A stretch of DNA of 64,000 nucleotides from Rhexocercosporidium sp. MPI-PUGE-AT-0058 (Eukaryota > Ascomycota > Leotiomycetes > Helotiales), in contig JAGTJL010000024.1 of NCBI GenBank assembly GCA_020746875.1, positions 310,001 to 374,000 on the forward strand. The letters are read 5' to 3'. A program made the translations under genes and the position numbers. Position 1 is the stretch's first letter. Each line of letters starts with the position of its first letter. This document shows positions 1-13,806 of the stretch, one piece after another. The notes below the pieces were generated by a model. It saw only the letters and a program-made list of their open reading frames with translations, had not been told where the DNA came from and made no database searches.

Positions 1-1640
1 ATTTATAAACGTATATATCGAGAGCCTCTCGTAAGGCTAGAGCGCGTTAAATTATATAAAAAGACGCGTTCTAACGTATTCTATTATTAAGGACTATCTT
101 CTACTACTTTCCAGTAGCTTTATTAACGTTATGCTGCTTTTGTAAGTCGAAAAACAAGTCCGTACGCTTTCCAGAAGCTATGACGTGTACTATTAAGTTA
201 TAAAGCTTTCTTAGCTTTCCGCGACGCTTCTAAAGAGCTCGCCCCTTGTACCTGGCTCCCTGCTATTATATTCGTCTTTAAAGCTCGTCGAATCTTAATT
301 AAATAGATATTATTTAGCGATTAAATTAATAACGTGCCTTATATAACGTAATCTTCGTGTTTTCGGGTTAAAGTTAAGTATATTACTAAGCTTTAGAAAT
401 GTGATATCGTTGTTTATTACGTTATTAAGAACGAAATAACTAATATTAATAGAAATGATTCTAAAGCGTGAAAGGACAAATAAAAGAACTAACGAGCCGG
501 GAGGCATAGGTCTGTGGTCTACAGGCTATTTAGCGAGGTAGTTCCAGGCTCTGAAAACACAAAATCGGCGACTTTACTCAACGATATCTCAACGACGGCA
601 TAATATCTTTAATTTAATATCCTTAAATATTATAAAGACGAAGCTTATTTATAATTTCCTCAACTAGTATTTGTATTTATACTTTTGCCTAAAAGTTCGA
701 TCTTTGAATTTAGCTGTGAAATTCCCTGAAGCGCACAGACCCATGCCTCCCGGCTCGTAAGGCTTAGTTTATAAAAGTGAGCTTAAAGGAATCGTTAGTA
801 AAAGAGCAACTTACTAATACCGGTTTTGCTATGCTTTAGCAGCTCTAGCAGGCTAATTAAACGTACAACGGCCTTATTCTTATTATTAATAAAATTAATT
901 ATAGCCATAATAATATTAAGCTTCTCTTTCTTTGAATTCCACTTATCAAAAGAAAAGTGAACTTTCGATTTGGCGTCTTTAATCTCTTATATAATATGAA
1001 GCTTAAAGAAAACAAATATATTATGTACTTATTGACTTGTAATTGACGCTGAATCAGGAAGAGCTTTTAAAGCTGTAGAATTAGCGATTAAAAAGAAGGT
1101 TATAATGGCTTATTAATTAGCTAATTAATAAGAGCAGATTAAGTAATATATATAGCGTTTACAGCTCCAAAAAGTAAGCTGTTTTAGCTTAGAAAGCTTT
1201 ATTAAATAGTATCTAAGCTGCTATACTTATTAAGTCCGTAGTCGTTTAAATACTAGAGCTAAAGTCTTTCCTCGTAGTAAATTAGCTATAACTATCAGCT
1301 TATTATCAAATAAAAGCTCTCTAAAGTTATATAAAGAGTAATCAAGTGGAAGAGCGGTATTTTAAAGTTTATAAAAGTCGTAATTAGCGTTATATTAAAG
1401 TAAAGAGATTCAATAAGAGTTCTTTAGCTTAATTTGCGCCGAAGAAGCCGAAGATCTTATTATACGCCGAAACGCGCTTTATATAAGTGCAGTAATGCTT
1501 GCAGAAGGTATAAATGAAGTTTATAACGTATTCTCGTCGATATTAATAAGAAAAGTTGATCGAGATATAATAGATAGAGATATTGAGAAGTTAAAGCTAG
1601 AATTAATAGTGGAAATTCTACGATTCTGCTGGGTTTCACT
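1..1640. repeat. AT-rich degenerate repeat block
   Basis: This stretch is strongly AT-rich, full of TTAA and TATAA words and stop codons in all frames. It looks like RIP-mutated transposon sequence whose left part lies outside the window. I recognise no domain in it. A small inverted-repeat element sits at 493-757. Composition returns to normal near 1640. Confidence 0.6.
493..757. mobile_element. MITE-like element with 25-bp terminal inverted repeats and TAA target duplication
   Basis: The left end begins CGAGCCGGGAGGCAT and the right end is its reverse complement (ATGCCTCCCGGCTCG), matching over about 24 positions with one mismatch. TAA is present directly outside both ends (490-492 and 758-760). 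The 265-bp interior is AT-rich without coding potential. A 3-bp TAA duplication is typical of PIF/Harbinger-related MITEs, but a TA-duplicating family is also possible. The GC-rich ends stand out sharply from the AT-rich surroundings. Confidence 0.6.
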
Positions 1641-1747
1641 GCCTAATTTGGGTTCCCGGGACCACTAAAACATACTAATTCAGTGGCCAAAAACACGCGA
1701 ATTCAGCCCTATTAATAACCTTATTACAGTTAAAATTAAAGGTACTA

Positions 1748-1777
1748 GCTTATAAGCGCTTATAAGCGCTTATAAGC
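1748..1777. repeat. Three tandem copies of palindrome GCTTATAAGC
   Basis: The perfect palindromic decamer GCTTATAAGC is repeated three times head to tail, and a related GCTTATAAGCTAGC occurs again near 1856. It lies downstream of the glycoside hydrolase at 2037-3553 and may be a terminal or subterminal part of a repeat element. Confidence 0.7.
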
Positions 1778-2036
1778 TAACTTTTAAGCAAGCTGATTGG
1801 CTTATAAATATTCTACAGCTGACTGGCTTACGTCAAAAGCTCAACTTACCGACTTGCTTATAAGCTAGCTGACTTATTGGATGCTCTGTTCTTCACTTTC
1901 GGCTTAAGGCGTCAATTGCTCACGTCTAGATACTAAAACGGAACTAGCAGAAAAAAAGTTTAGTCTGACTTATGCGACAGTACTGCCTTAGAGCAATAAT
2001 TGTCTGCATACCCTTCTCTTATTCCGAGGCACGCTC

Positions 2037-3553
2037 TCACGCAGCCTTCACTGGAAACTCAAAAGCCCAACCTGTCGAACTTATGTCCTGATGGATCGGG
2101 ATCGTAATCGCACCATTGACAATAGAATACGTCGCACTTCCCTTAGCAGTAGGCCCGCTCGCGATTACCCTAGTAGAAGCCCCATCGAAAGAGTATGTCG
2201 AAACTGTCACAGACCCAGACGAGTATCCTACTGCGCTGAGACCTTGAACCACCACAGAGTACGTACCAGTCTGCAATTTCACACCTGCTAAGATCCGCAC
2301 CTTGTCTTTGCCCTTAGTGGCGTATGTGTCAAGCGAGCGGTCCGTGGAGCCCGTTGTGTTTGCTCGAACACCAGTCATGTTGAGGTTGTAATAGCTGTAG
2401 ACCAAGTGGCCGGGTGCAGCAACATAGTCTGTAGCCGCATAATTGCCTGGGTTAGACTTCTTTGTCAGGAGACCGCCAAAGAGATCGTGTAACTGCGTTC
2501 CGCCAAGCCAATTTCCTAGCATGCCCCAGAAGTCATATCGTTCCAGCCGGCTGATCCACCAGATGTAACTGCCCGGGACCATCTCTGAAGACTCAGCATA
2601 CTCGTTGGCAAAGACTTGGCGCTCTGGGAGGCCGTATTGTTTGAGCAAGCTACGTAATGAGCTGTTAGAGTATTGCGGGTCATTATCCACCTCATTCACG
2701 CCTCCTTCAAGGTGATACGAGTAGAGGTCGGGCACAGTGCTGTTCCCGGCTACCTGGCGAAGCCATGATGTCCACCAAGAATTGCTCGGCATGGGACGAA
2801 ATGCCATTGACGGGCCACTGATTTTCATGGAGCTCAGTTTGCTATTCGCGCTGCAGGGTTGTTAGCTATCAATCTCGACGCCAGAGAAGAAAGATTTACC
2901 GAATCAGTTTATGTGTCCGAACATACATATCAACCCATTGCTGGGTGTTGCGCTTCCAAAAGATCGATATGTCTGGCTCATTCCAGATATCCCAAGTCAC
3001 ACGAGCTGGATCCATATTCTCGGATATATCAGTCATCAGTTGTCGCACAAACTTGTCGTAGTCAGACCAGTCGCCATTATCTCCAGGCCACTTCGTGTTT
3101 GAATTTGAGTGATCTGTACCCCATAAGTCGTGCACATAAATGCTGAAGTCACCCTTGGCAGCAACGCATGTTTTATAGTTGGCAAGTGTCGACACAAAGC
3201 GGCCTTTGTAATCGTTCAATCCCACAATCCATCCCCGGTAGCCAACATTTCCCAGTTGTGCACCGCCTCCCTTACAGAACCGAATTCCCATATCGGTGTA
3301 CCTGTAGGATGTAGGTAAATATTTGAGGAGGCAGTCTGACAGATTAGGCTTACCAGTGAATCGGGATTTGATTTGGGTAATTGTCAGGAATTCCATAGAT
3401 GAATCCGGAAGCAACGTGCTGTGGCTCCCCTCGAGTGAGAGCTAAGTTCACATAGGCCGTTTTTGCATTGGATTGTCGTGGCTCGATGTCAACCAAAGTA
3501 GTGGCCTTCACCAAAGCCGCGTTCACAACGAGAAGGAGCGAGAGACCCTTCAT
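2037..3553 (-). CDS. Secreted glycoside hydrolase (clan GH-A-like, GH39-type), 3 exons
   Basis: The exons are 3354-3553, 2900-3301 and 2037-2850 on the minus strand, with introns of 52 bp (gtaagc...ctacag) and 49 bp (gtaaat...ctgcag). Splicing gives one open frame of 471 residues. Residues 1-18 are a hydrophobic signal peptide (MKGLSLLLVVNAALVKA). The conserved ASGFIYGIPDN segment follows near residue 49. The DIWNEPD motif places the acid/base candidate at Glu175, and FANEYAE gives a candidate nucleophile at Glu284, the two-glutamate arrangement of clan GH-A barrels. Residues from about 390 form a small beta-rich C-terminal domain. The likely role is extracellular polysaccharide or glycoside cleavage; the substrate cannot be read from the sequence. 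A TATA-like AGTATAAAATACC lies at 3633-3642, 80-90 bp upstream of the start. Family placement is by recognition of motifs and order, without a search. Confidence 0.82.
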
Positions 3554-4359
3554 ATTGCTGCAAGTTTTCCTATGTGTGTGTAGTTTCTGTCGATCTCGAT
3601 ATTGCCATTATTTTATTGCTGCTTGGATATGGTATTTTATACTGCGTGCTGCTCAAAGATCATTTGCATCTCAAAGTCTAAAGGAGCGATTTGTTCCGCC
3701 ACCGGAACAAGGATCCCTTTGCTCAAAGGATTAATCCGAAGCTATATCGGGTAGTCAGCCAATCAAGGCTCTGGAAAATTAACTTCTCCGCATTCCTGCT
3801 TCTCCGTACAATTTTCGAGGAGACTTTCAATCTTGGGGTGCATTAGTTTCGATGTGCAGCAGCTTCCTGTGACTCGTGCGCCAATCGAAGCAATTTGTTT
3901 TAGTTTTAGCCTTTTGTTTCATATACGGCCAACCACCATCCGATAGCCAGGCTTCAATTCTTAATAACCCGTATCCAAGCGACTTGAGTGGTTTCCAGTG
4001 CTGGTATTTGTGGATTAATGTTGTAGTATATGTGGCTCCAAAAGTCTTTTGCGGGGGCTGCCGCAAATAAACTGGTAAACTGCAGGGTATTTAAGAACGA
4101 CAGGGATTGAAATAACCCCCACCGGAGCGAGTCCGGCGGGGGCTCTCAAGTAGGAACGGAATGGCAAAAGGGTATGCGAGTCGTATATATCGTATAGTAC
4201 CAAACTACACCAAATTCGTTAAGCCAAGCAAGCCAACGGGATTTTGTTTCCCCACCTTTGGACTTCCTCGCTACTTCAATACAAATCAGGGTTTAATTTT
4301 TCTTCTCTTTTCGGAAGGGAATGTATATAGCCCTGTGCAACGATGGCTGAGGGACAAGG
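3554..4359. other. Intergenic stretch upstream of glycoside hydrolase
   Basis: This holds the promoter of the leftward glycoside hydrolase (TATA-like box at 3633-3642 on the minus strand). From 3700 to 4359 I see no conserved gene, only short open frames on both strands without recognisable domains. It ends at the TA target site of the transposon. Confidence 0.5.
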
Positions 4360-4361
4360 TA

Positions 4362-6195
4362 ACGTCGAGCACCCCCCTTCCGCCCACCCCCCCCCTTCCG
4401 CCTACCTCGCTTAACTCACCGCTATATTTACTTATTAACTTAAATAATTAATTACTCCTTGATTTTTTAATTAATTCTTTTTAAATTTGGAATATGACTT
4501 GCTTTTATTAAGAAGCCTTAATATACTGAGTATGACGTTATGTTTATGCTTATAGAGATTATAAATAATAAGTTTTTATAAAAGGTATCGCTTAAGTGAG
4601 GTATTCTGAGGTTTATATTTCGTGGCCGTAACGTAACTATTTTATTACGTTAAGAAGGTGTTAGCTACTTGTAAAGGCTATTTACGGTAATAAAGAGTCG
4701 ATTAATTGATTAAATTTTAATTTAAGAGTTTTTTAGCTGTGGAGTTACGTATATATAAATTAAAGTTTTTGGAGAGAGACTTCTAGTTCTTTAAGGAGAT
4801 TATTTATCACTCGGAAGATATTAAATTTATAAGTTTTTAACACGGAATTTTATTCTAAAAACGAAGAGGCAAATATATGTCGATTTTATACGTGTTAACT
4901 GCGCTTATTCTAAAGTTATTAAGCTTTAGTTTTAAAAACTAGAAATCTTAGTTATTAAAGCTATTTTAGCTAGTTAATAATGGAATATGGACGAGACCGG
5001 TATTATAGAAGGCTACGGTTTTAATAAATTCGTTATAAGGCACGTCGAAAAGCGTAAGATTTAAGGAAAATAATTAGGCTTACGTACTTAGACGTTAATC
5101 ATTAAATGTGTCTTTATAACCGGAGTTTTTATATAACTTCTTATAATTTATAAGGGAAAATCGATGTAATAATAATAGTTTCCGTCTTAATTAAACGTAT
5201 TTAATAATTGGCATTTTATTGCAACTGATAATAAGTAGACGACCGACGATACGGCTTTTAAATAGTTAATAAAGGTATTTATTCTTTAAACGGATTTATG
5301 TAATTATTTAGTAAGACTTTTTATTTTAAACGGTTACGGAAGTTATAAGATTAAGGAATTCCTTTAGAAATGTCTTAAAAATAATATATATTTATTATAT
5401 TTACTTGTATATACGTTATACGTCTTATAACTCTTAAATTTGACGGTTTTCTTTATGCTAAAGCGCGCTTATCGAAAGAAATTATATAAATTAAATTCTT
5501 TAATTAATTCTATGTTAATTAATAAGCGTAATTTCCTTCTTTATTATTAAAAAGCATGCCGAAATATTATTACTTCTTTTAATATTAAATTTAAATAAAG
5601 AACTAGTAGATTATAGCTGGTATCTCTGGCGAAACCTTTAATAAGCCTGTTATTACTAGAAAATAATAATAAATCGATAGCTTTAGTTTTTTAAGAGTCT
5701 TATAAAGTAATAACGCTACCTCTCGAGCTTTTTAGTACTTTTATTTAATTATAAATTCTTAAAGCTACGAAAAATCTTCGTTTATAAATACGTACTTTAG
5801 TAAGCGAATTATATAATTAGCATTCGACGTAACGTTTATTTTTTAAGAAGATTATAAAAGGATTTAATAAAAAGGATTACGAATTAAGGAAGGTAAATAT
5901 AAGAATTAAAGAGTTAGAAGAGCGATTAAAGCAATTAAGGCTAAGGAAAAAGAGGAAAGTTTAAACTAGTTTAAATTCTAAGTTTGCGATAACACGTGTT
6001 ATTTAAGCGGCTTAAATTACGGCTAAAGAGCGTTAAATTATATTAATAGAATTAGAATTAAAAGAAGATTCTAACTTTATAATTTCTTATATAGAAGTTG
6101 ACGTAAAATAGAATTATTAAATGTTAAATAGAGAGTGCTGATATTACGCGAGGTGGGCGGAAGAGGGGGGTGGGCGGAAGGGGGGTGCTCGACGT
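4362..6195 (+). mobile_element. Fot1/pogo-like DNA transposon, copy 1, RIP-inactivated
   Basis: This is a complete 1834-bp element with TA duplications (4360-4361, 6196-6197) and GC-rich terminal inverted repeats of about 50 bp starting ACGTCGAGCACCCCCC. Each end also contains two direct copies of a CACCCCCCTTCCGCC-like unit. The plus-strand interior keeps the outline of a pogo/Fot1 DDE transposase: NMDETGI near 4990, YKGKS near 5150, FNNWHFIATDN near 5200, LFILNGYGSY near 5330 where the second catalytic Asp of the usual LDGHGSH is Asn, then VFFMLKRAYRKKL and a coiled, basic C-terminus (KGFNKKDYELRKVN). Many stops interrupt it. It cannot encode transposase now. The right end lies directly against the broken GH43 gene. 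Confidence 0.93.
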
Positions 6196-6199
6196 TAGA

Positions 6200-7385
6200 A
6201 TGTCAACGGCAGACAGGCTAGCGAGATCCGAGATACTACCACAGCAGAGTCTCCTACACAACTTCGTCGTGCTTCTCGCACACCTCACGGCTAGCATACT
6301 CTTCGGGGCAGCTTCTGCAGAGAATTTTGCGCAACTAGTTTTGTGGCAGGATCTTGCAGACACAGATCTAATTCGCTATGTCGACGCTGTCTCCTATTCA
6401 GCTTCAACTATGCACTTCTCTCTTGGTGCGCCTATTCTTCGCTCATACGACCTTATCGACTGGGAATATTTCTCCTACTCCGTTCCGTCTTTGAACTTTA
6501 GCAATTCTAGATTCGATCTTCAAGGAGGCAACGAATATAATTCTGGCATTTATGCATTTACCCTTAAGTATCGCAAGGGTACAGGCACCTTTTATTGGAT
6601 TGGCTGCATCCAGAGAACTAGAAAGACTTACATTTATACGTCACCTGACATCGCTAGGCTATGGAAACAAACTTCTGTTATTAACAATTACTGCTACTAC
6701 GACTGCGGTTTAATCATCGATGATGACGATTCTATATACGTCTCGTATGGATTATGGGTAGCAGATGGTACCAAAGCCAAAATCTGGGGTCGCAGAGTTA
6801 ACATCCGATGGCTTGCAAAACAAGAAAGTCTAAGTTGTCTTCAATACAACATCAGCAATCGGCTACATAGAGGGTACTCGCTTCTATAAGAAAGATGGGA
6901 AATATTATATCCTGCTTACAAACCTTGGTGTTGGCAGCGGTGAGATAATCTTGAAGTCATCGGGAGGGCCGATGGGACCTTACGACAGTTGGCATCGAGT
7001 ACTTCAAAATAACAGGAGTCCCGTCTCAGGTGTTGGTAATCTATACTTAGGAGCCTTTGCCGATATAGCAGCAGGAGATTGGTGGTATGTTGCGTTCGTC
7101 AACCGGTACCCCGGAGGAAGAATTCCCGTTCTAGCACCTATCACTTGGGATAAAGACGGCTGGCCAAACGTCCAATTCGCAAGTGGGAATAAATGAGGAT
7201 CAACTTACTCATACCCTCTCCAGAACATCTCGTAAAGAGCATCACCGGGACGGACAATTTCAATTCCACATCCCTTGGACCGCAATACGAATGGAATCAC
7301 AACCCCGATAATTCTAGGTAGAGTTCAAAGTCTGGGTCGAAACCCGTTTCGCGTGACTTGGTCGTAATATCGATCGGTTGGAGAG
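6200..7385 (+). pseudogene. GH43 beta-xylosidase pseudogene
   Basis: The translation matches the GH43 beta-xylosidase plan. WQDLADTD carries the catalytic base Asp, SASTMHFSLGAPILRSYDL follows, and YDCGLIIDDDD carries the second Asp. IEGTRFYKKDGKYY carries the catalytic Glu, and GSGEIILKSSGGPMGPYDSW and GDWWYVAFVNRYPGGRIPVL follow. The gene is broken. An extra G in the run near 6787-6790 shifts the frame between AKIW and VAELTSDG, and the downstream frame then meets TAA near 6831, where homologues have a residue such as Gln. The C-terminal laminin-like domain is recognisable up to about 7320 (GTDNFNSTSLGPQYEWNHNPDNS) in a shifted frame and then fades. The possible start ATG at 6200 lies 5 bp from the transposon end; the original 5' end may have been lost to the insertion. 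Confidence 0.8.
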
Positions 7386-8426
7386 AACTTCGTTATTGAC
7401 TATCCTAGAATGCTCGGTCGCTGTGGTTTTCAAAGAGGAAGTAGCAAAGCAGGACTACGTCACTACATACCCCAATGGTCTTTCGATCTCCCGGCTCTTC
7501 CGCTGCTTCTTCTCAAGTGGCTGTTGGCCATCAGCCCTCCGCGTTACCGAATCGGAGTCATCAATCATTATCGGCAAATGTGTTTAACCATTAGCAAGAG
7601 GTGATGAAGGAGTGTTAGGCCACTTACCGACGGTCTTGTCCAGGCTTGAAAACAGAGTCATAGCACCTATATCGATCACGATTACGAATACCCCAAGTCG
7701 TCTTTCGGGACTCGACAGTTCTAAGTATAATGGAGCTAATTGGATGCCACCTGCAGTTGTTAGAGAAGCCATACAGATAACCAGGGGCGATTTGCGACAT
7801 GATACAGCCACTCCCGGTTACGGCTAACGAAGCTTGCTGGATACTTGCTTTCCACTGTAGATGTACTATCAGTACACGTGCACAATTATTTTCCGCTAAG
7901 AAACGCCAAAATCTCGATTTTTTAGATATAGCGGTCTTTCCTACATTATAAAAATTTGTTGTTATGATGCAGGGAAGAGAAAGCTTTCTGTAAGCGAGGC
8001 GTAGGTCTCCGGGATGAGCTGGAGCTTCTGCTTGATAGTGAATACTCTTGCCTAGATATGAGGGGTGTTTAGATGCATATCGAAGAAGAATACTGAAAAT
8101 GTGGGCTGGTGCGCGCGGCGTAAGCCTGTGGCTTAAGTGAGTGCGAGGCACCGAGGAAGGCCGGTATTCTGCAGCCTTACTGAGATGCTCTATTTTTCAT
8201 GTGCAAATAGCTTCTTTCTACATCTGCTGATTATTTCAACCCCCTACCTCGGCATTTGCCCCGGCATTCAAATTTAACCCTGTGCGGGATTGCGAGGTCG
8301 GGTTTCAGGTACCGGCAGGCGAGCAAAGGAAGCAGCACGACAGGCTACCGAGCCGGGCCGAACACCGCAAGGGCGATGTCAGCAAGTCAAGTCCACGATC
8401 ATAAATAATGCAATAGAGAACGGGAG
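7386..8426. other. Non-coding stretch
   Basis: The first 200 bp may be the last decayed remains of the GH43 gene. Beyond that I see only short unconvincing open frames, the longest on the minus strand at 7624-8151 with no recognisable domain. Confidence 0.4.
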
Positions 8427-8876
8427 ATGAGGAAACTGCCAGATGGAGTAGGAAAGTATTCGAGAGACATTGACACAGCACTACCAGGCAAGCACACTCG
8501 TATCCTATACGACAGCCCCAAGCGGAGAGAAGCGAGCGTACTAGCACAACTCCGAACGGGAATGGCACGACTCAACGGGCGCCTCCACCGGATTGGAGCA
8601 GCGGAATCGGATCAATGCCAATGCGGCCAGGCAAGGGAAACGGTCAAGCACTTTCTCTTCCGATGCACGAGATAGGACGCATACCGAACGCAAATGCTAG
8701 CGCAAACAGACACAAGAAGAGGCAACCTCTCTTTCTACTTGGGAGGGAAAGCACCATCTGACCCGGAGACATGGACACCAAATATGGACGCAGTACGAGC
8801 AACGATCAAGTTTGCTATCGCCACAGGACGACTAGACATGGACGTAGAACAGGTAGGCAACACCCCACGACAGTAA
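8427..8876 (+). mobile_element. 3' fragment of a Tad1-like LINE (RNase H tail)
   Basis: The reading frame contains a sequence typical of the C-terminal RNase H and zinc-knuckle tail of fungal Tad1-type non-LTR retrotransposons: LPGKHTRILYDSPKRREA, LAQLRTGMARLNGRLHRIGA, a C-x-C...HFLFRC cluster, then LSFYLGGKAP and RATIKFAIATGRL at the end. An in-frame TAG at about 8673, after the FRCTR segment where Trp is usual, breaks it. No endonuclease or reverse transcriptase region lies upstream, so this is a 5'-truncated relic, as is common for LINE insertions. Confidence 0.75.
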
Positions 8877-9960
8877 ATCCCACTTCTTTCTCTTACCCCG
8901 ACTAATCCCCAGCACCCTCGTGCCTCCAGCAGGTCTCGCTTCAGTCGCCAACGATAGGACATTGAACACTTGGAGGATTGGACTTCAAGATAACTTGCTA
9001 CTAACCACGCACGAGACCTCATTGAATATAATAGTTACCGGAATTGGAAAATATTGGTAGAGGCAGTTCTGTATGGGCTTCAGGAGGCATTGGAAAGTAG
9101 GCAGTGAATTATGTAATCATAGTCTAGTGCCCTTTAGGTTTAGAGCCGGGCGAATAAACTTCATCACCACCGCGGCAATGGACGTACTTTGAAACATTTT
9201 CGCATCGAACATGTCTGACAATCAACATCCATGCTATATATGTGTTGTTACTTATGGATGCTTATTATAACCTCCAGTTGCAAGCCGTGCATCTATTATC
9301 TTCCCCTGGTGTTGACCTCCCTGGTACCAACCACTCTTTCATGTGTTGGCGCAGCCTCACTGCGCATGGTTTCGATGCGAAGTCTTAGCATTGCGAAGGA
9401 GTCTCGTAGAGTAATGCAAGAGCAGTCGTCCAATCCGCTTTCTTATTTCCTCGCTTTCGACGTTTCAATCAAACTTGACATACCCTTGAATGTTGCAAAT
9501 TCTGTCAACGTTCTGTTCAAATCGCGATTGTTAACATGTGTGTATGATGTATCAGACGAATACCCAAGTATCCCGAGTAATGCTTGACAGCATCTCAAAC
9601 GATAAGCTCTAATATGGAGAATATATGTAGGAAACTCCATTAAATCACGAACACGAACACGACCACGACCAAAAGAATGGATTATCATCCGAATTGACAG
9701 GACATAACACAATAGGCGGTTGTCTGAACCGAGGAGTCTGAGGCAAGGCTAGTGCGCTTTGCTGTGCCAATACGGATACGAAATAGTTTTGACGTCTCCA
9801 TCTGACAGGTTCCAATAAGATGGGCGTGGCATATAAAGATAAAAGCATATCCATCCCAGAAAGAAGGATAAACTACTCAAGCATTTAAAAAGAAACCCTC
9901 CTTCACGTTCAAATCCCTTCGCCTCTTGTGTCAGCAGGCTACTGATTCACATCAGTTATC
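8877..9960. other. Intergenic stretch upstream of carboxylesterase
   Basis: No gene is recognised. A TATA-like ATATAAAGATAAAAG at about 9831-9845 lies 120-130 bp upstream of the carboxylesterase start and probably belongs to its promoter. The open frame at 9231-9587 has no conserved feature I recognise. Confidence 0.5.
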
Positions 9961-12029
<2,069 letters not shown>

Positions 12030-12105
12030 TAAAATAAATGCGGTTAGTTAGTAGGTACTCATAGTCATGAATCATAAAGTCATGCCTACCACAAAATCCA
12101 TTCGC

Positions 12106-12851
12106 CTATACTTTGTCAATGCAGCATGTATCAACCCAGAAGTATTCCAACTCATCACACCTCGCCTGTTCTCCGCAGAACTGTATCTTGCCGTAGCCAG
12201 CCTTGCCTTTACTCGTGCCGTCTGTCAGATCTTTGATCTCGAAGGCTTTCGCGCGCACAACTCTATAAGAAGTTAGATCAAATATTGTAAGATATCCGTA
12301 TGCGTATACTTTGTATCTTTCATTTCTATCGTTGAGTAAAGCATCTTCTGCTAAGCTGCGCTTCCTGGGAATCCCTTCAATATATTGCTCTAGAACTGCA
12401 GAATCAAGCCGGCCTTTGATCTTTCTCCACAGGTTCATAGGCAAACCTTTTTTTCCGAAGATGGTTTCGAACATATTAGTATACTCCTCGATACATTCAT
12501 CTACATTCATTTCAAGGCACCCTAGTATAGTAGTAATAATACTAAAAAGTTAGTTCGGCCTTCCGGGGGTAAAGAGTGCGTACCCTCCAAGGCTCGTACC
12601 GCCGGTCAAGTAGAAAAGCTCGCATAGCTTCACCGCGGCATGACCTTCCTTCATCCGCTCTGTATTCACCTTTCTCATCAGTGACTCAAGAGGAGTAGCG
12701 TCGAGATCCCACGGACTCCCCCACCATCTGCACATGCGTGTTAGTATATCGAAGCCCGTGGGCAGTCATACCGACCAAGTGACAGTACACAGAGCCCATC
12801 ACGATCGAGAGGGTTTTCTGAGGCCACCGGCATAACCTGTACCTGCGCCAT
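12106..12851 (-). pseudogene. Truncated patatin-HET gene relic
   Basis: On the minus strand the start ATG is at 12851. Exon 1 (12776-12851) ends at the glycine-rich patatin motif: after a 48-bp intron with a TACTAAC branch point, LSLDGGGVRGIS is restored across the junction. Exon 2 (12584-12727) contains the lipase box as GGTSLGG, but a missing G after CTCCTCTT shifts the frame just before SLMRKVNTERMKEG. A 42-bp intron follows. Exon 3 continues with MNVDECIEEYTNMFETIF (patatin), then without the rest of the patatin domain passes into the start of a HET domain, YGKIQFCGEQA and EYFWVDTCCIDK. It stops near 12112 at a splice-donor-like GTATAG, and no further HET sequence follows. It is a deletion fusion of two parts found in fungal incompatibility proteins, now dead. 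Confidence 0.72.
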
Positions 12852-13806
12852 AATCTTTACAGAAACAGAACTTGGTGAGGAGAGCGCTATTTGCTACTCT
12901 TCAACAGTGACGCTGCACGGCGACTATCGCAAGGCTGAATCGCTTGACTTAAGCTTCGCAGACTTCACATTGCTACACGTCATACAGGAGGTGTCGAATC
13001 GTGCTTGGAACAAGAATAATGTAGTGGCAGACTGTGTTGTAAAACGTGTGGTAAAAATGATTCAGAGGCGTTTTGTTCTGAAGAGATCACAGATGAGTTC
13101 CGCGCACCGTCTTTCTTGATTGAGGCGGGTCTTGATGACAGGTGAGATTCAAGCTATCGATGCGACTTTAAGTGTTTACAAGCTTCTAATCTATAAGGAT
13201 ACTTATTGAAAAGATTTGGCACTGATTTTTGAGGAACATTTTTCATGGAAACCAGACGAAATCGATTTTGAAGCTCTTTCCCACCACGTCAAACGGCCAC
13301 TTGAAAGTCGCATCGATAGTTCAAGCACTATCCTTGTTCGTGGCTGTTGGTGCTGGTCCATGGTGGGCTGGCGGATCTTCCAGGACAGGTGGAGACGGCC
13401 GGGGCGAACCTCCAGAACCACGCGGCCATGTTATCCACAGGAAGATGTGTGATATGGCCATGAAGAATCTTAGTATTCATTTGATCGTATAAGCTCAGCG
13501 CAATAAATTCTACGCCCTTTGACAAATTAGTGTAGTTCTGCACCATCGTCCTGAGCCAAAGTGTTGGGATGTTAGGTTCAGAAGAGGAGATTCATCGACA
13601 GAGTTCTGTCTCCTCGTGACTGCGGTCCGATTGGCCGAAACTTGACGCCTCGGTCTGCCTTGCCGCAGCATCTCAGCTACCATCATAAGTCCTCAACCCA
13701 TTTCAACAGCCATCACGAGCCCTAAATAACATACAGCAAAGACCGGCCACGTTTTCATCGTAGATTACCTCTGATACATCTATCTCCAGCGTTCCCGCCC
13801 AGCATC
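12852..13806. other. Intergenic stretch between patatin-HET relic and NLR gene
   Basis: Several short open frames occur on both strands, none with a recognisable domain. The last 100-150 bp is pyrimidine-rich and probably the 5' leader of the NLR gene. Confidence 0.4.

Noticed and set aside
7624..8151. 175-codon minus-strand frame
   Set aside because: No recognisable motif, no signal of splice structure, and it crosses sequence of uneven composition.
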